From contig JBLHNB010000003.1 in NCBI GenBank assembly GCA_047621305.1, positions 69,036 to 133,035 of the forward strand: a stretch of 64,000 nt of DNA. Direction: 5' to 3'. The number at the start of each line of letters is the position of its first letter. Position 1 is the first letter of the stretch. The notes below the pieces were generated by a model that was given only the letters and a program-made list of their open reading frames with translations, was not told the origin of the DNA and did not search any database. This stretch comes from Colwellia_A sp047621305. Lineage in GTDB: Bacteria > Pseudomonadota > Gammaproteobacteria > Enterobacterales > Alteromonadaceae. Shown piece after piece: positions 63,374-64,000 of this stretch. The position numbers were made by a program, and so were the translations under genes.

Positions 63374-63916
63374 ATGAAAGTTAGTAACCCATTAACAATT
63401 ATTGCAATATTTTCGGGAATTGCTGAGACGTTAGCCACTGTTGCTTTAGTACAGTTACCACTAGAAATTCAATCCATATTTGTTTATTTTGTTATGGCAT
63501 TCCCTGCGGGTATCGTACTCTTATTCTTTTTTGTACTCTATTTTAAAAATACAGTTTTATATGCACCAAGTGATTTTGAAGATCAAAAAGATTACCTTGA
63601 AGCAAATAATTTAAAAGAAAAAGTAAATTCAGAAATAGAGAAAATATTTGATCAATTTAACAGTAAAGGTATCAGCCTTACCCGAGAAGAGATTGATAAA
63701 GTTAAAACAACAGTTTCAACAACAATTGATAAAGAATCATTGCCATCAGATGCTGTATTTATTCTTCAAGAATTGGAACAAAACCAGCTTACTACAACTC
63801 ATGTGGCAGAAGCATTAGTAATAAATAGAAATACGGCTTTAGCAAAACTTAATCATCTAAAAAAATTAGGTTTCATACATCAAAATGAACAAGATATGTG
63901 GCAAATTAGCACATAA
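63374..63916 (+). CDS. Membrane protein with winged-helix-like C-terminus (cassette gene)
   Basis: A 180-residue protein with two membrane segments (about 8-28 and 31-58: IAIFSGIAETLATVALVQL, FVYFVMAFPAGIVLLFFFV), a charged helical stretch (about 65-100), and a C-terminal region (about 130-178: TTTHVAEALVINRNTALAKLNHLKKLGFI) resembling a winged-helix DNA-binding or dimerisation domain. AAAGGAG precedes the ATG. I do not recognise the family. The gene has the size and setting of a single-ORF integron cassette. Confidence 0.75.
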   Translation: MKVSNPLTIIAIFSGIAETLATVALVQLPLEIQSIFVYFVMAFPAGIVLLFFFVLYFKNTVLYAPSDFEDQKDYLEANNLKEKVNSEIEKIFDQFNSKGISLTREEIDKVKTTVSTTIDKESLPSDAVFILQELEQNQLTTTHVAEALVINRNTALAKLNHLKKLGFIHQNEQDMWQIST

Positions 63917-64000
63917 CAAATAAGAATAGGTGTCGCGTAGCCGACACCTTATTCGGGTGTTGGACAAGCCCGGGCTCTACTCTATAGGGTAAATAGCGCT
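63911..64000. repeat. REP-like element after the cassette, cut by window end
   Basis: ACATAAC (63911-63917) is followed by the repeat AACAAATAAGAATAGG, GTAG (63937-63940), a CCGACACC / GGTGTTGG hairpin and GTTGGAC (63959-63965). Downstream are AGCCCGGGCT (63967-63976) and CTAC (63977-63980), an inverted GTAG partner as in REP doublets. Its left 7-mer complements the cassette start, so REP DNA may sit inside an attC. Confidence 0.6.

Overview
The window is a low-GC gammaproteobacterial chromosome segment. Gene order (rne / rluC / yceF / yceD-rpmF-plsX-fabDG-acpP-fabF-pabC-mltG-tmk-holB-pilZ-tatD), a GntR-controlled prpBC-acnD-prpF operon, a giant NAD-dependent glutamate dehydrogenase, the PdsRSO 'dedicated sortase' regulators and the AT-rich codon usage all suggest a marine Alteromonadales bacterium, most likely a Colwellia-like genome. 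That assignment is inference from content and synteny; no database search was possible.

Layout: 1-0.8 kb holds the start of rne (minus strand) and its long leader. 0.8-13.4 kb is the ribosome/fatty-acid/cell-wall/replication supercluster, colinear with E. coli except that fabH is missing between plsX and fabD. An intergenic stretch with a possible minus-strand small RNA (13.4-13.8 kb) leads to a SpmAB-like membrane protein and then the methylcitrate (propionate) operon under twin GntR operators (15-22 kb). 22-28.4 kb carries a SIMPL protein, free methionine-R-sulfoxide reductase, proQ, prc and an NhaC antiporter; several tandem repeats lie between these genes. 28.5-31.4 kb is pepN and a DUF2835 gene. 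31.7-38.6 kb is a four-gene envelope module (DUF1302 outer-membrane-type protein, DUF1329, HCF136/YCF48-like propeller, MMPL/RND permease) of unproven function that may form a lipid or hydrophobe transport route. 39-46.5 kb has the glutamate dehydrogenase, pyrD, and divergent queC/queE.

46.5-50.5 kb encodes the histidine kinase, response regulator and OmpA-like protein that normally accompany a dedicated proteobacterial sortase, but no sortase or target gene follows. 50.6-52.9 kb is an accessory or decaying zone: a GFA protein, an unknown small gene, a SnoaL/NTF2-like pseudogene, a repeated 14-mer and a 231-bp MITE-like element. 52.9-58.8 kb returns to core functions (mltC, then dinG and polB diverging around a LexA box). 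58.8-61.9 kb is a TetR/hydrolase pair with matching operators, and metC.

From 61.9 kb to the end the DNA looks like part of a mobile-integron-type cassette array: a convincing 100-bp attC site, two cassettes (VOC plus GNAT genes; a membrane protein with a winged-helix-like tail), a degenerate attC-like palindrome, REP-type repeats and a likely relic of a REP-associated transposase. No integrase is visible within the window.
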